Below the pieces are notes generated by a model that saw nothing but the letters and a program-made list of their open reading frames with translations, did no database searches and was not told the DNA's origin. Below, piece after piece: positions 43,949 to 52,633 of a stretch of DNA of 64,000 nucleotides; within the stretch, counting starts at the first letter, position 1, and every line of letters starts with the position of its first letter. A program made the position numbers and the translations under genes. The DNA comes from Alteribacter keqinensis. Lineage in GTDB: Bacteria; Bacillota; Bacilli; Bacillales; Salisediminibacteriaceae. Where the stretch lies: assembly GCF_003710255.1 (NCBI RefSeq), contig NZ_RHIB01000003.1:434001-498000 (forward strand), in the 5' to 3' direction.

Positions 43949-44773
43949 TTATCTTCTATTCATTTCAGTAGGTTTCGGACCTTTTCGCTCACCGCGGTCG
44001 AGCTCGTCAATGGCTTGCATATCGTCAGCCGAAAGTTCGAAGTCAAACACATCGAAGTTTTCCTTGATTCGTGAAGGTGTCACAGACTTTGGAATGACGA
44101 TGGAATCGTTCTGCAGGTGCCAGCGGATTACCACCTGTGCCGGTGTTTTGCCGTGTGCGTCAGCGATTTCCTTCACAACCTCATTTTCAAGAACGTCACC
44201 GCCCTGCATAAGAGGACTCCACGCTTCCACGAAGATGTCATGCTTTTTACAGAACGCCTTCAGTTCGTTCTGGGCAAAGTACGGATGACACTCCACCTGG
44301 TTTACCACAGGCTTCACATCGCACTCATCAAGAAGACGCTCGAGGTGCTCAATGTCAAAGTTACATACGCCAATCGCTTTCACTTTGCCGTCGTGGTAGA
44401 GCTTCTCCATCGCTTTATATGTATCCACGTAGTCGTCATATTCCGGTGTCGGCCAGTGGATCAGGTAAAGATCAACATAGTCTGTGCCAAGACGCTCAAG
44501 ACTATCGTCAAATGCTTTCAGGGTCTCGTCGTACCCCTGGTCCGAGTTCCAGACCTTCGTAGTCAGAAAGATATTTTCACGTGGAACACTGGACTGGCGC
44601 AGCGCCTTTCCAACACCTCGTTCATTTTGATAAATCATCGCGGTATCGATGGAGCGGTAGCCGGTATCAAGGGCGTTTGTCACAGCCGTCACAGCACGGT
44701 CATCTTCAACCTGCCACACGCCAAAACCAAGCTGAGGCATCTCAAGTCCGTTATTTAACGTAACGTTAATCAT
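43949..44773 (-). CDS. Aldo/keto reductase
   Basis: The ATG at 44773 follows CAGGAGGAA; the longer upstream frame runs into repeat sequence. The 274-residue product is a typical AKR5-type enzyme: GLEMPQLGFGVWQV, ALDTGYRSIDTAMIYQNE (catalytic Asp and Tyr), LTTKVWNSDQGYD (Lys), YLIHWP (His) and the NADPH-binding IPKSVTPSRIKENFDVFDF. It reduces aldehydes and ketones with NADPH, for example methylglyoxal. It is monocistronic, and a cre-like palindrome lies about 70 bases upstream. Confidence 0.95.
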   Translation of the reverse strand: MINVTLNNGLEMPQLGFGVWQVEDDRAVTAVTNALDTGYRSIDTAMIYQNERGVGKALRQSSVPRENIFLTTKVWNSDQGYDETLKAFDDSLERLGTDYVDLYLIHWPTPEYDDYVDTYKAMEKLYHDGKVKAIGVCNFDIEHLERLLDECDVKPVVNQVECHPYFAQNELKAFCKKHDIFVEAWSPLMQGGDVLENEVVKEIADAHGKTPAQVVIRWHLQNDSIVIPKSVTPSRIKENFDVFDFELSADDMQAIDELDRGERKGPKPTEMNRR

Positions 44774-44840
44774 CGTGTCATTCCTCCTGTTTTGTCGATT
44801 CACGGAATAGTATAGCACAGGCAAACAGAATTGAAGAAAA

Positions 44841-44852
44841 GAAAGCGCTTCA
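44841..44852. promoter_or_regulatory. cre-like palindrome upstream of the aldo/keto reductase gene
   Basis: GAAAGCGCTTCA contains the palindromic AAGCGCTT core of CcpA-binding cre sites but lacks the preferred TG at the left end. It is 68 bases upstream of the start codon. A weak candidate. Confidence 0.35.
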
Positions 44853-44919
44853 GGTTGACTAAATGTCAGAATGTTTAATAAAATAGAAAGGAGATATCCA
44901 AAACTAAAGGGTGTTGATG

Positions 44920-45165
44920 CTGCCTCCATGCTCTTCGCTTTCCGTGGGGGTGCCGGTGAGCTCATATTCTGCCAGGCACTGGATTAAAGAGGTAGAAACG
45001 GGCTTGGTTTAATGATTGTGTTAAGGTCTTGTTGTATAAAATTGTTGAAGCGAATGCGCGACACTCCTGCGGGAGGAGCGAGTTCCGGGGAGACCCCGGA
45101 AGCGCAAAGCGCTGAGGATCGAGCCGCCCGCGGAAAGTGCAATGAGCGGAAATTAACTATTCAAA
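44920..45165. repeat. Degraded Bacillales-type dispersed repeats
   Basis: The stretch holds CTTTCCGTGGGGGTGCCGG, then GCGACACTCCTGCGGGAGG, GGGGAGACCCCGGAAGCGC and GAGCCGCCCGCGGAAAGTGC. These are pieces of the same GC-rich repeat class as at 43492 and 59596. A plus-strand frame across it (45012-45203) is read as a shadow. No gene is supported between 44774 and 45307. Confidence 0.6.
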
Positions 45166-45210
45166 CAGAAAAAGGTGATGAGCCATGGAAGGCTTCATTC
45201 TGAAAATAAC

Positions 45211-45266
45211 AAAAGAGACCCGGACAAAAAATCGGATGTGATTTTTTGACCAGGTCTCTTTTTTCG
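45211..45266 (+). terminator. Long hairpin with T tract directly upstream of hutH, possible attenuator
   Basis: AAAAGAGACC and GGTCTCTTTT enclose a nested ACAAAAAATC/GATTTTTTGA pair, making an imperfect stem of about 23 bp followed by more T residues. It lies 42 bases before the hutH start. No plus-strand gene lies upstream that needs a terminator, so it may regulate hutH by premature termination. In B. subtilis hutPH is controlled by HutP antitermination; no hutP gene is in this window. Confidence 0.6.
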
Positions 45267-45307
45267 TGCTTTATTTCGGTGCATGAAGAAAGGCAGGGGG
45301 AAAAGAA

Positions 45308-46789
45308 ATGGTGATTTTAACAGGAAACGACATGACACTCACGCTTTTTGAGCGGGTGGTTAAGGGAAAAGAATGCGTGGCCGCAGATAAAGAAGCCATG
45401 AAAAGAGTAACGGCAAGCCGGTGTGCTGTGGACCGGATCGTCAATAACGGAGAAACCGTCTACGGCATCAATACAGGATTTGGAAAATTCAGCGACATCG
45501 CCATCGCAAAAGAGGACGTGGTCAAGCTCCAGCGGAATCTGATTCTTTCCCACGCGTGCGGAGTAGGGGAGGCGTTTCCCGAAGAAGTATCCCGGGGGAT
45601 GCTTCTCCTCAGGGTAAACACGATGCTAAAAGGATTTTCCGGCGTCCGCCCGGATGTGGTCAATCAGATTATTGCCTTTTTAAATGAAGAAATTCATCCG
45701 GTCGTCCCGTCCCAGGGATCTCTCGGGGCAAGCGGCGACCTGGCCCCGCTCGCCCATCTGGCACTCGGCCTTTTAGGGGAAGGGGAAGTGGTGGCGAAAG
45801 GACAAAAGGTTGCCGCGCCCCAGGCTCTTCATGCAGCCGGACTCGAGCCTCTAGAACTTCAGGCAAAAGAAGGTCTCGCCCTGATCAACGGCACCCAGGC
45901 CATGACGAGTGTCGGTGCTCTTGCCTGGCTCGAGGCGGCACGGCTCTTTGATCATGCCGACAGGGTTGCTTCCATGACCATGGAAGGACTCCGGGGAATC
46001 ATCGATGCCTTTGACGAGTCGATTCATCTTGCCCGGGGTCATGAGGAACAGATCCGGACAGCCGCTTCCATCCGGTCTGTTTTAGCCGGCAGCAGACTTG
46101 TCACGAAGCAGGGGGAGCTGAGAGTGCAGGACGCCTATTCGCTTCGGTGTATTCCTCAGGTCCACGGGGCGAGCAGAGAGGCACTCGGCTACGTAAAAAA
46201 ACAGCTGGAAACGGAAATGAACGCGGCCACAGACAATCCCCTTATTTTTGATGACGGGGAAAAAGTACTGAGCGGCGGGAACTTTCACGGTCAGATGATC
46301 GCCCTTGCAATGGACTTCCTCGCCATCGCCATGGCCGAGATGGCCAACATTTCAGAGCGCCGGATTGAGCGCCTCGTCAATCCACAGCTGAACGATCTGC
46401 CGGCCTTTTTAAGCCCCCGCCCAGGTCTTGAATCAGGGGCGATGATCATGCAGTATGTGGCCGCCTCACTCGTTTCGGAAAACAAAACCCTCGCCCACCC
46501 GGCGAGCGTGGACTCGATCCCGTCATCTGCCAATCAGGAAGATCACGTGAGCATGGGCACGACCGGCGCCCGCCATGCCTGGATGATTGCCGGCAACCTC
46601 CGGCGTGTTATCGCCATCGAAGCGATCTGTGCCATGCAGGCCGTGGAGTACCGCGGGGTGGATAACATGGCAGCACAGACACGCGCGTTTTACGAAGCCG
46701 GCCGGAAAGTCGTTCCTTCTATTAAAGAAGACCGGGTTTTTTCAAAGGATATCGAGCGGATGGCGGCGTGGCTAGGGGAAACCAGCTAA
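45308..46789 (+). CDS. hutH: Histidine ammonia-lyase
   Basis: Deaminates L-histidine to urocanate, the first step of histidine utilisation. The 493-residue product has the self-forming MIO cofactor triad Ala-Ser-Gly at residues 141-143 ([11 protein letters not shown]). Other conserved parts are [25 protein letters not shown] and [17 protein letters not shown]. It is separated from hutUIG by about 7.5 kb and reads in the opposite direction, unlike the contiguous B. subtilis operon. Its stop codon is part of the first unit of a 21-bp repeat array. Confidence 0.97.
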   Translation: MVILTGNDMTLTLFERVVKGKECVAADKEAMKRVTASRCAVDRIVNNGETVYGINTGFGKFSDIAIAKEDVVKLQRNLILSHACGVGEAFPEEVSRGMLLLRVNTMLKGFSGVRPDVVNQIIAFLNEEIHPVVPSQGSLGASGDLAPLAHLALGLLGEGEVVAKGQKVAAPQALHAAGLEPLELQAKEGLALINGTQAMTSVGALAWLEAARLFDHADRVASMTMEGLRGIIDAFDESIHLARGHEEQIRTAASIRSVLAGSRLVTKQGELRVQDAYSLRCIPQVHGASREALGYVKKQLETEMNAATDNPLIFDDGEKVLSGGNFHGQMIALAMDFLAIAMAEMANISERRIERLVNPQLNDLPAFLSPRPGLESGAMIMQYVAASLVSENKTLAHPASVDSIPSSANQEDHVSMGTTGARHAWMIAGNLRRVIAIEAICAMQAVEYRGVDNMAAQTRAFYEAGRKVVPSIKEDRVFSKDIERMAAWLGETS

Positions 46790-46883
46790 CTCGTTTAAAG
46801 GTGAGGCTAACTTGATTAAAGCAGTTCCTAACTGGTTTAAATCGGATCCTAACTCGGTTAAATCTGCATCTAACTTGATTAAA
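46786..46883. repeat. 21-bp-period array starting in the hutH stop codon, 5 units
   Basis: CTAAC starts at 46786, 46807, 46828, 46849 and 46870, exactly 21 bases apart. The core is CTAACT(T/C)G(A/T)TTAAA with seven variable bases. The hutH TAA (46787-46789) is inside the first unit. Confidence 0.93.
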
Positions 46884-47020
46884 CCCCACTGCCAGCTAGT
46901 GAAGTCTCTTCCACAAAAAGACCAGGAAGAGGCTTTATTAGAGGTGAAACTCGAAAATTAAAGGTTTTCCTCTCTTTGATATAGAACATAAGTTCTTATA
47001 AAAAAGAAAGGAAGAGACCC

Positions 47021-47815
47021 GTGATAAGAAAACCCCGAAAACCTACGTTTGAACTCCTCGCACTCGATGCCACAGAACCGAGGTTTCCTGAAGCCCATCC
47101 GAAATATAAAAACTTTAAAAGAGACCTTGGCATCACACAATCTGGATTTAATGGCGAAAAATCTGTAGACTACTATCTCGAGAATATCAGCAATTCCCCC
47201 ACCAGCTATTTGTACCATAACCTGAGGCTGCCGGCCTCTCAAACAGCTTTTCAAATGGACACTTTACTGGTCACCCCGTATTATTTAATGATTATCGAAA
47301 TAAAAAACTGGGGCGGCGCCTCACTCGAATTTAATGAGGAAACGAAACAAGTCAGGCAGATCTACCACGATGGACGAAAGGAGGTCCATGACGACCCTGT
47401 TTTACAAGTAAAGACCCAGCGAAAAAAGCTCCTCGTCATGTTAAAAAAATACGGATTATCATATATTCCAGTAGAGTACGGTGTAGTGATGTCAAATAAA
47501 AATCCTGAAATTATCTTTAGCGAAGGATATAAAGAAACTGACCGAGTTTTCAGAAGCACCTATTTAGACTATTTTTTAGTGGAAATGGATAAGAAATATA
47601 CCGAGAAAAAACTTTGCATTGAAAAACTGACCCAATTAGATCAGATCTTCTTAAATTCACATCAAGAAAGACCGTTTAATGTGTTAGAAAAATACGACCT
47701 TGAAAAAAATCAACTGCTTAAAGGGATATTATGTACCGAGTGCATAACCCCTACCTCAATGTACCGCGCTCAACGAAGCTGGAAATGTCCCAAATGCCAC
47801 TTTCGATCTAATTGA
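47021..47815 (+). CDS. NERD-domain protein, cut by an in-frame TGA
   Basis: A GTG start at 47021 gives 264 residues. A NERD (nuclease-related) domain occupies about residues 40-160: GITQSGFNGEKSVDYYL, the core QMDTLLVTPYYLMIIEIKNWGG (with the E-I-K of a PD-(D/E)xK-like site) and VLQVKTQRKKL. A zinc ribbon follows (CTEC, then CPKC). After the TGA at 47813-47815 the same frame stays open for 64 codons to TAA 48008-48010. It encodes LKTLIDYSYIISPSLSHQEF and a further helical segment typical of NERD-protein C-termini. CGA-to-TGA would explain the stop. The N-terminal protein may still be made. Confidence 0.75.
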   Translation: MIRKPRKPTFELLALDATEPRFPEAHPKYKNFKRDLGITQSGFNGEKSVDYYLENISNSPTSYLYHNLRLPASQTAFQMDTLLVTPYYLMIIEIKNWGGASLEFNEETKQVRQIYHDGRKEVHDDPVLQVKTQRKKLLVMLKKYGLSYIPVEYGVVMSNKNPEIIFSEGYKETDRVFRSTYLDYFLVEMDKKYTEKKLCIEKLTQLDQIFLNSHQERPFNVLEKYDLEKNQLLKGILCTECITPTSMYRAQRSWKCPKCHFRSN

Positions 47816-48006
47816 CGGCTGCTTGTTTTAAAAACGCTAATTGATTACTCCTATATTATTTCTCCTTCTCTATCCCACCAGGAATTCAAAGAATTCTTTA
47901 AAATACCTGACTCGCGCAGGGCAACAGCAATCATCTCAAATTTAAACCTGACCGGCTATGGAAGCGGAAGGGGGAAGAAATATATACTGGATCATTTGAG
48001 ATCGAC

Positions 48007-48107
48007 CTAACTTGTTTAAATGTGATGCTAACTTGTTTAAAACTAGTGCTAACTCGTCTAAACGGCCTGCTAACTTGATTAAATGCCCGTCTAACTCGAT
48101 CAAAGCC
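48007..48107. repeat. 21-bp-period array, CTAACTTGTTTAAA core, 5 units
   Basis: CTAAC starts at 48007, 48028, 48049, 48070 and 48091, all exactly 21 bases apart. The original stop codon of the NERD frame (TAA 48008-48010) is inside the first unit, as at hutH. Confidence 0.93.
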
Positions 48108-48212
48108 ACCGCCCCCCGCTCCCACACACCTCTTCCCATCCCGCGCCAAATCCTCTATCATGTACTGTGGATAATCGGACATAGTAAGAAAAATACATAA
48201 AGGAGACCGCCT

Positions 48213-49970
48213 ATGTGGGAACTGCTCGTCCTCATGCTGGAGCGCCTTGGCATCATCGTCATGGTCGCCTTCATCATGACCCGGATTTCATACTTTCGCC
48301 AAATACTGGACCGCTACGATGTCACATTCACCCAGCGCCTGAAAATCACCATCCTCTTCGGCTTGTTCGGCATCATCGGCACCTACACCGGACTCGCCGT
48401 GAGCCCGAACCAGCAGACCTTTTCCGTCTGGACGTGGGACCTCAATGAAGACGAAGCCCTCGCCAACTCCCGGGTCATCGGGATCGTCGTGGCCGGACTT
48501 CTAGGCGGCTGGCGAGTCGGTACAGGAGCCGGCATCATCGCCGGCGCGCACCGCTATGCCCTCGGTGGCTACACCGCCTTTGCGTGCGGCATCTCCGCTG
48601 TGGTCGCCGGCATGCTCGCCGGACTCGTCCACCGGTTTGTAAAAAAGAAACGGATCGTCTCACTCCCGGCAGCCCTCGGCGTCGGCGCTCTTTGCGAAGC
48701 GATCCAGATGGGCATCATTCTGGTCGTGGCCACACCCTTTGACCAGGCCCTGGCCCTTGTTCAGATGATCGGCATGCCTATGATCCTTGCCAACGGTGTG
48801 GGAGCGATGATTTTTGTCCTGATCATCAGAAGCGTCCTCCGGGAAGAAGAGCGGATCGGCGCCGCCCAGACCGAGCGCGCCCTCCGTATTGCCGACCGGA
48901 CTGTGGGCCACCTCCGGAAAGGCCTCACACCGGAGTCCGCAAAAGCAACATGTGCCATTCTAGTAAAAGAAGTCGGCGCTGTAGCCGTGTCGATCACCGA
49001 CAAAACCCGGATTCTCGCATTCGAAGGCCAGGGCAAAGATCACCATCCGGTGGGGAGCGAGATCCAGACGCCCGCCACAAAAGAGGTGATCGAAACAGGC
49101 AGCATCATCGAAGCAAAAGAAGAGGACATTGCCTGCAGTGAACCCCGCTGCCCGATCCGGTCCGGCATCATCGTCCCCCTCAAGCAGGAAGGGGACACGA
49201 TCGGCACCCTCAAGTTTTACGTGAGCTCGGAAAAAGAGATCACCCCGACCAAACGGGAGCTCGTAAAAGGCGTGTCCTTATTTTTAAGCAACCAGCTCGA
49301 ACTTGCCCGGGTCGACGAACTCAAGGCTCTCGCGGGTGAGGCCGAAGTGAAGGCGCTCCAGGCCCAGGTGAGCCCGCACTTTCTCTTTAACGCCCTGAAC
49401 GTGATCATCTCCATGATCCGCATCGACCCGGCAAACGCCCGCAAGCTTCTGCTCCACCTGTCTCGTTACCTGAGGCAGAACCTGACAAGCATGAAGCGGG
49501 AGCAGGCCACACTAACAGACGAGCTCAACCACGTCCGAGCCTATATGGCCATCCAGGAAGCCCGCTTTCAGGACCGCCTCAAAGTCACCTACGACTTGGA
49601 CGAAACGGCCATGACCATCACCGTCCCGTCCATGACGCTCCAGCCCCTGGTGGAAAATGCCATGAAACACGGCTTTGAGGGTAAAAAAAGAAACGGCTTT
49701 TTCGAACTCGGTATCCACGTCAAAATCCAGGACAGCGGAGCCTTTCGTATCGAAGTAACAGATAACGGCGCCGGCATAGGCAAGGAGCGCCTCAAGGAAG
49801 TCAAAAAGCAGCCGGTGGAATCACAGGAAGGAACCGGACTTGGTTTGTACAACGTCAACCGCAGGCTCGTTCTCATGTTCGGAGAAGCAAGCGAACTTCA
49901 CGTGGAAAGCCGAGAAGAAAACGGCACACGCGTCTGGTTTGACGTGGTGAAAGGAGGAGAAAGGAAATGA
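48213..49970 (+). CDS. lytS: LytS-type sensor histidine kinase
   Basis: A 585-residue kinase. The first 210 residues hold about six membrane helices of the 5TM-LYT type, with GLLGGWRVGTGAGIIAGAHR. A GAF-like domain covers about 220-360. The kinase core has QAQVSPHFLFNALNVI with His389 as phosphorylation site, and an ATPase domain with VENAMKHGF, VTDNGAGIG and GTGLGLYNV. LytS/BtsS-type kinases in other bacteria sense external pyruvate or envelope state. Its stop overlaps the start of the LytTR regulator (ATGA) and a CstA-type transporter follows, which favours a pyruvate or small-metabolite sensing role. Confidence 0.9.
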   Translation: MWELLVLMLERLGIIVMVAFIMTRISYFRQILDRYDVTFTQRLKITILFGLFGIIGTYTGLAVSPNQQTFSVWTWDLNEDEALANSRVIGIVVAGLLGGWRVGTGAGIIAGAHRYALGGYTAFACGISAVVAGMLAGLVHRFVKKKRIVSLPAALGVGALCEAIQMGIILVVATPFDQALALVQMIGMPMILANGVGAMIFVLIIRSVLREEERIGAAQTERALRIADRTVGHLRKGLTPESAKATCAILVKEVGAVAVSITDKTRILAFEGQGKDHHPVGSEIQTPATKEVIETGSIIEAKEEDIACSEPRCPIRSGIIVPLKQEGDTIGTLKFYVSSEKEITPTKRELVKGVSLFLSNQLELARVDELKALAGEAEVKALQAQVSPHFLFNALNVIISMIRIDPANARKLLLHLSRYLRQNLTSMKREQATLTDELNHVRAYMAIQEARFQDRLKVTYDLDETAMTITVPSMTLQPLVENAMKHGFEGKKRNGFFELGIHVKIQDSGAFRIEVTDNGAGIGKERLKEVKKQPVESQEGTGLGLYNVNRRLVLMFGEASELHVESREENGTRVWFDVVKGGERK

Positions 49971-50686
49971 TCCGTGTCGTAATCGTAGACGATGAACCTC
50001 TTAGCAGAGATGAACTCGCTCACTTATTATCGGAGTATAAAGATATGGAGGTAGTCGGACAGGCAGGATCCGGAGAAGAAGGTCTGGAGCTCAGCCTGAA
50101 GCTGAGTCCCGACGTGATCTTTCTGGATATCGAAATGGCCGAGATGAGCGGCGTGGAACTGGCCAAGGCCCTCCAGCAGCTCAAAAAAGTCCCCGCAGTT
50201 GTGTTTGCTACAGCGTACCCGGACTATGCCGTCAACGCCTTTCGCCTGGAGGCCCTTGACTACCTCCTCAAGCCCTTCGACGAAGAACAGCTCGAAGAAA
50301 CGGTGGAGCGGATCCGTTCTTTATACAAAACGGCATCCGAAATGCCGTCAAAAAAGGTGTCCCGCCTGGCCGTGGAACACGATGAAACCATCACCTACCT
50401 GACCCCGGAAGAGATCGATTACTGCTTCCGGGAAGGGAAGGAAACGAAAGTGTGCACAGGCGAGCGCTGCTATTCCAGCCGCCTCACGCTCCGTGAACTT
50501 GAAGAAAAACTCGCCGCCCATTCCTTTTTCAGAACACACAAAGGGTATCTCGTAAACCTGGAGCGGGTCGAGTCCCTCACCCCTTGGCTGAACGGCGCCT
50601 ACCAGGTGAAAATGCGCGGGGGCACGGGCGACATTCCCGTGAGCCGGAACTATGTAAAAGAACTGCGGCAGAAGCTCGAGCTTTGA
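49967..50686 (+). CDS. lytR: LytTR-family response regulator
   Basis: A 239-residue regulator. The receiver domain has VVIVDDEP, the phospho-acceptor Asp54 in VIFLDIEM and Lys in YLLKPF. The C-terminal LytTR DNA-binding domain spans about 140-238 (ITYLTPEEIDYCFREGKETKV, FFRTHKGYLVNLERVESL, PVSRNYVKELRQKL). It is coupled to the kinase by an ATGA overlap. The likely target is the adjacent cstA-type gene, as in BtsSR/BtsT and LytST systems. LytTR sites were not identified in the 200-base upstream region. Confidence 0.92.
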   Translation: MIRVVIVDDEPLSRDELAHLLSEYKDMEVVGQAGSGEEGLELSLKLSPDVIFLDIEMAEMSGVELAKALQQLKKVPAVVFATAYPDYAVNAFRLEALDYLLKPFDEEQLEETVERIRSLYKTASEMPSKKVSRLAVEHDETITYLTPEEIDYCFREGKETKVCTGERCYSSRLTLRELEEKLAAHSFFRTHKGYLVNLERVESLTPWLNGAYQVKMRGGTGDIPVSRNYVKELRQKLEL

Positions 50687-50844
50687 CGGACGAACTCCGT
50701 TAAAGCTCTTTTGTTAACGAAACGAGAAGCAAAAAAATCCCCGTACTGAAACCGCTGTCATCTGAAGCGTCATTTACGACACGTGAAGAGCCGTTTTCGA
50801 CATGTTACGACGAAAACAGCTTTCTTTATTGTTTTCGCGCTATA

Positions 50845-50860
50845 ATGAAAACGTATTCAA
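50845..50860. promoter_or_regulatory. cre box (CcpA site) at the cstA promoter
   Basis: ATGAAAACGTATTCAA fits the catabolite-responsive-element consensus WTGNAANCGNWNNCW at every fixed position. It overlaps a TATAAT at 50841-50846 and lies 26 bases before the start codon, a position expected to repress transcription when a preferred sugar is present. A -35 element is not obvious. Confidence 0.75.
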
Positions 50861-50885
50861 AATGAACGCACGAGGTGAAGCACTC

Positions 50886-52331
50886 ATGATTACATTTTTA
50901 ATCTCCATCGTTATATTAGTGATTGGTTATTTCACATATGGAAAGTTTGTTGAAAAAATATTTGGTGTAAAGGAGGCGCGTCCGACTCCTGCCTATGCAA
51001 ACCAGGACGGTGTCGACTACGTGCCGATGGGAACGAAACGAAACTCTATGATTCAGCTGTTAAACATCGCCGGCGTCGGTCCGATTTTTGGTCCAATCCT
51101 CGGTGCCTTATACGGTCCCGTTGCGTTTTTATGGATCGTCCTCGGGGCGATTTTTGCCGGAGCAGTCCATGATTATTTAACCGGAATGATCTCGATTCGA
51201 AACAAAGGAGCCCACCTGCCTGAGCTTGCCGGGAAGTTTCTCGGTAAAGTGATGAAGCATGTAGTAAACGGCTTTGCGGTCCTGCTGCTGCTTCTCGTAG
51301 GTACGGTGTTCGTCACAGCGCCGGCTGCGTTGATCGACAACCTCACGCCAGGCTGGGTAACGATGGGGCTTATCATCACTCTGATTTTTATCTACTACAT
51401 CATTGCGACGATGCTGCCGATCGATAAAATCATCGGCCGCGTGTATCCGATCTTCGGGGCACTCCTTGTTCTGAGTGCACTGGGTATCGGAGGCGGACTT
51501 GTGGTTACAGGTGCTCCGATTCCTGAATTAAGCTTCTCAAATATGCACCCAGAAGGACTGGCCATTTTCCCGCTGCTGTTCCTCACAATCAGCTGTGGAG
51601 CGTTGAGTGGATTCCATGCAACCCAGTCGCCGATTATTTCACGTACCACTCAAAATGAAAAACAGGGACGTAAGATTTTTTACGGGATGATGATTACTGA
51701 AGCCGTCATCGCCATGATCTGGGCAGCCGCTGCCATGGCCCTGTTCCACGGCACAGATTTGAACGCCCTCATTGCAGAAGGCGGACCAGCTGCTGTTGTA
51801 AGTGAAGTAAGTCTTGTGATGCTCGGTGCCATCGGTGGTACACTTGCGATCATCGGGGTCATCATTCTTCCGATCACATCCGGTGACACAGCCTTCCGTA
51901 GTGCCCGAATGATTCTCGCGGACTACTTCAACATTGGTCAAATCAAGAAGATGAACCGTCTGTTCATTGCCCTGCCGATGTTTGTGATCTCTGTTGCACT
52001 GACGCAGATTGACTTCACACTCCTGTGGCGCTACTTCTCCTGGGCAAACCAGAGTACAGCTATGATCGCCCTCTGGATCGGCGCCATGTACCTGGCCCTT
52101 CAAAAGAAAAATCACTGGATTGCCAGTCTTCCGGCAACCTTTATGACAATGGTTACGACAACCTATATCCTGAACGCCGAGATCGGCTTCGGTCTTCCGA
52201 TGAACGTCTCCCTGATCGGAGCCGCCATCGCCACCGTTATCATCATTGTCCTCTTCTCGCTGAAATTGCGTAAAGAACTCGGAAAAGATCAGCCGTTCGA
52301 AGTGGATATGGTGTCAAAAGAAGTAGCATAA
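50886..52331 (+). CDS. cstA: CstA-family carbon starvation / pyruvate transporter
   Basis: The ATG at 50886 follows GAGGTG by nine bases. The 481-residue membrane protein shows the CstA signature at its start (PTPAYANQDGVDYVPMG, LNIAGVGPIFGPILGALYGP), then GAVHDYLTGMISIRNKGAHLPE and SGFHATQSPIISRT. Relatives such as E. coli BtsT and CstA import pyruvate or peptides under carbon starvation. The upstream LytS/LytTR pair and the cre box suggest induction by substrate with CcpA repression. It is followed by a terminator and a 21-bp repeat array. Confidence 0.93.
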   Translation: MITFLISIVILVIGYFTYGKFVEKIFGVKEARPTPAYANQDGVDYVPMGTKRNSMIQLLNIAGVGPIFGPILGALYGPVAFLWIVLGAIFAGAVHDYLTGMISIRNKGAHLPELAGKFLGKVMKHVVNGFAVLLLLLVGTVFVTAPAALIDNLTPGWVTMGLIITLIFIYYIIATMLPIDKIIGRVYPIFGALLVLSALGIGGGLVVTGAPIPELSFSNMHPEGLAIFPLLFLTISCGALSGFHATQSPIISRTTQNEKQGRKIFYGMMITEAVIAMIWAAAAMALFHGTDLNALIAEGGPAAVVSEVSLVMLGAIGGTLAIIGVIILPITSGDTAFRSARMILADYFNIGQIKKMNRLFIALPMFVISVALTQIDFTLLWRYFSWANQSTAMIALWIGAMYLALQKKNHWIASLPATFMTMVTTTYILNAEIGFGLPMNVSLIGAAIATVIIIVLFSLKLRKELGKDQPFEVDMVSKEVA

Positions 52332-52339
52332 TAAAGCGC

Positions 52340-52371
52340 GGGTCTCCCTGATCGGGAGGCCTGTTTTTTTG
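52340..52371 (+). terminator. Intrinsic terminator of cstA
   Basis: GGTCTCCC and GGGAGGCC arms followed by TGTTTTTTT. Confidence 0.82.
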
Positions 52372-52446
52372 TGGGATAGGGTGGCTAAGGTGTTAATGCG
52401 TGAGCGCAACCCGGGGGAAAGCGAGGTGGTTGGGGGAGAAAACCGG

Positions 52447-52544
52447 CTAACCTGTTTAAAAGGAGTTCTAACCTGTTTAAAACCGCTAACAACGTGTTTA
52501 AATCGCATCCTAACCCGTGTAAAGCCGCACCTAACGTGTTTAAA
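52447..52544. repeat. 21-bp-period array, CTAACCTGTTTAAA core, 5 units
   Basis: Units at 52447, 52468, 52489 (altered left end, intact TGTTTAAA), 52510 and 52531, each exactly 21 bases apart. It lies between the convergent cstA and tubby-like genes. Confidence 0.9.
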
Positions 52545-52593
52545 CGCACCGCACCGCCTATCCACCGACCCCGCCCGCCGAAAAAACAGCCAA

Positions 52594-52626
52594 CGAAAAA
52601 AGCCCGACCCGCGCCGGGTCAGGCTT
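52594..52626 (-). terminator. Terminator of the tubby-like gene
   Basis: GCCTGACCCGG and CGGGTCGGGC arms on the minus strand followed by TTTTTT. Confidence 0.85.
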
Positions 52627-52633
52627 TCCCATT

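Noticed and set aside
43949-44965. 338-residue version of the aldo/keto reductase
   Set aside because: The extra N-terminus runs through repeat sequence. ATG 44773 has CAGGAGGAA and matches the normal family start.
45012-45203. 63-residue frame before hutH
   Set aside because: It lies across GC-rich dispersed repeats, is not near a good binding site and resembles no protein.
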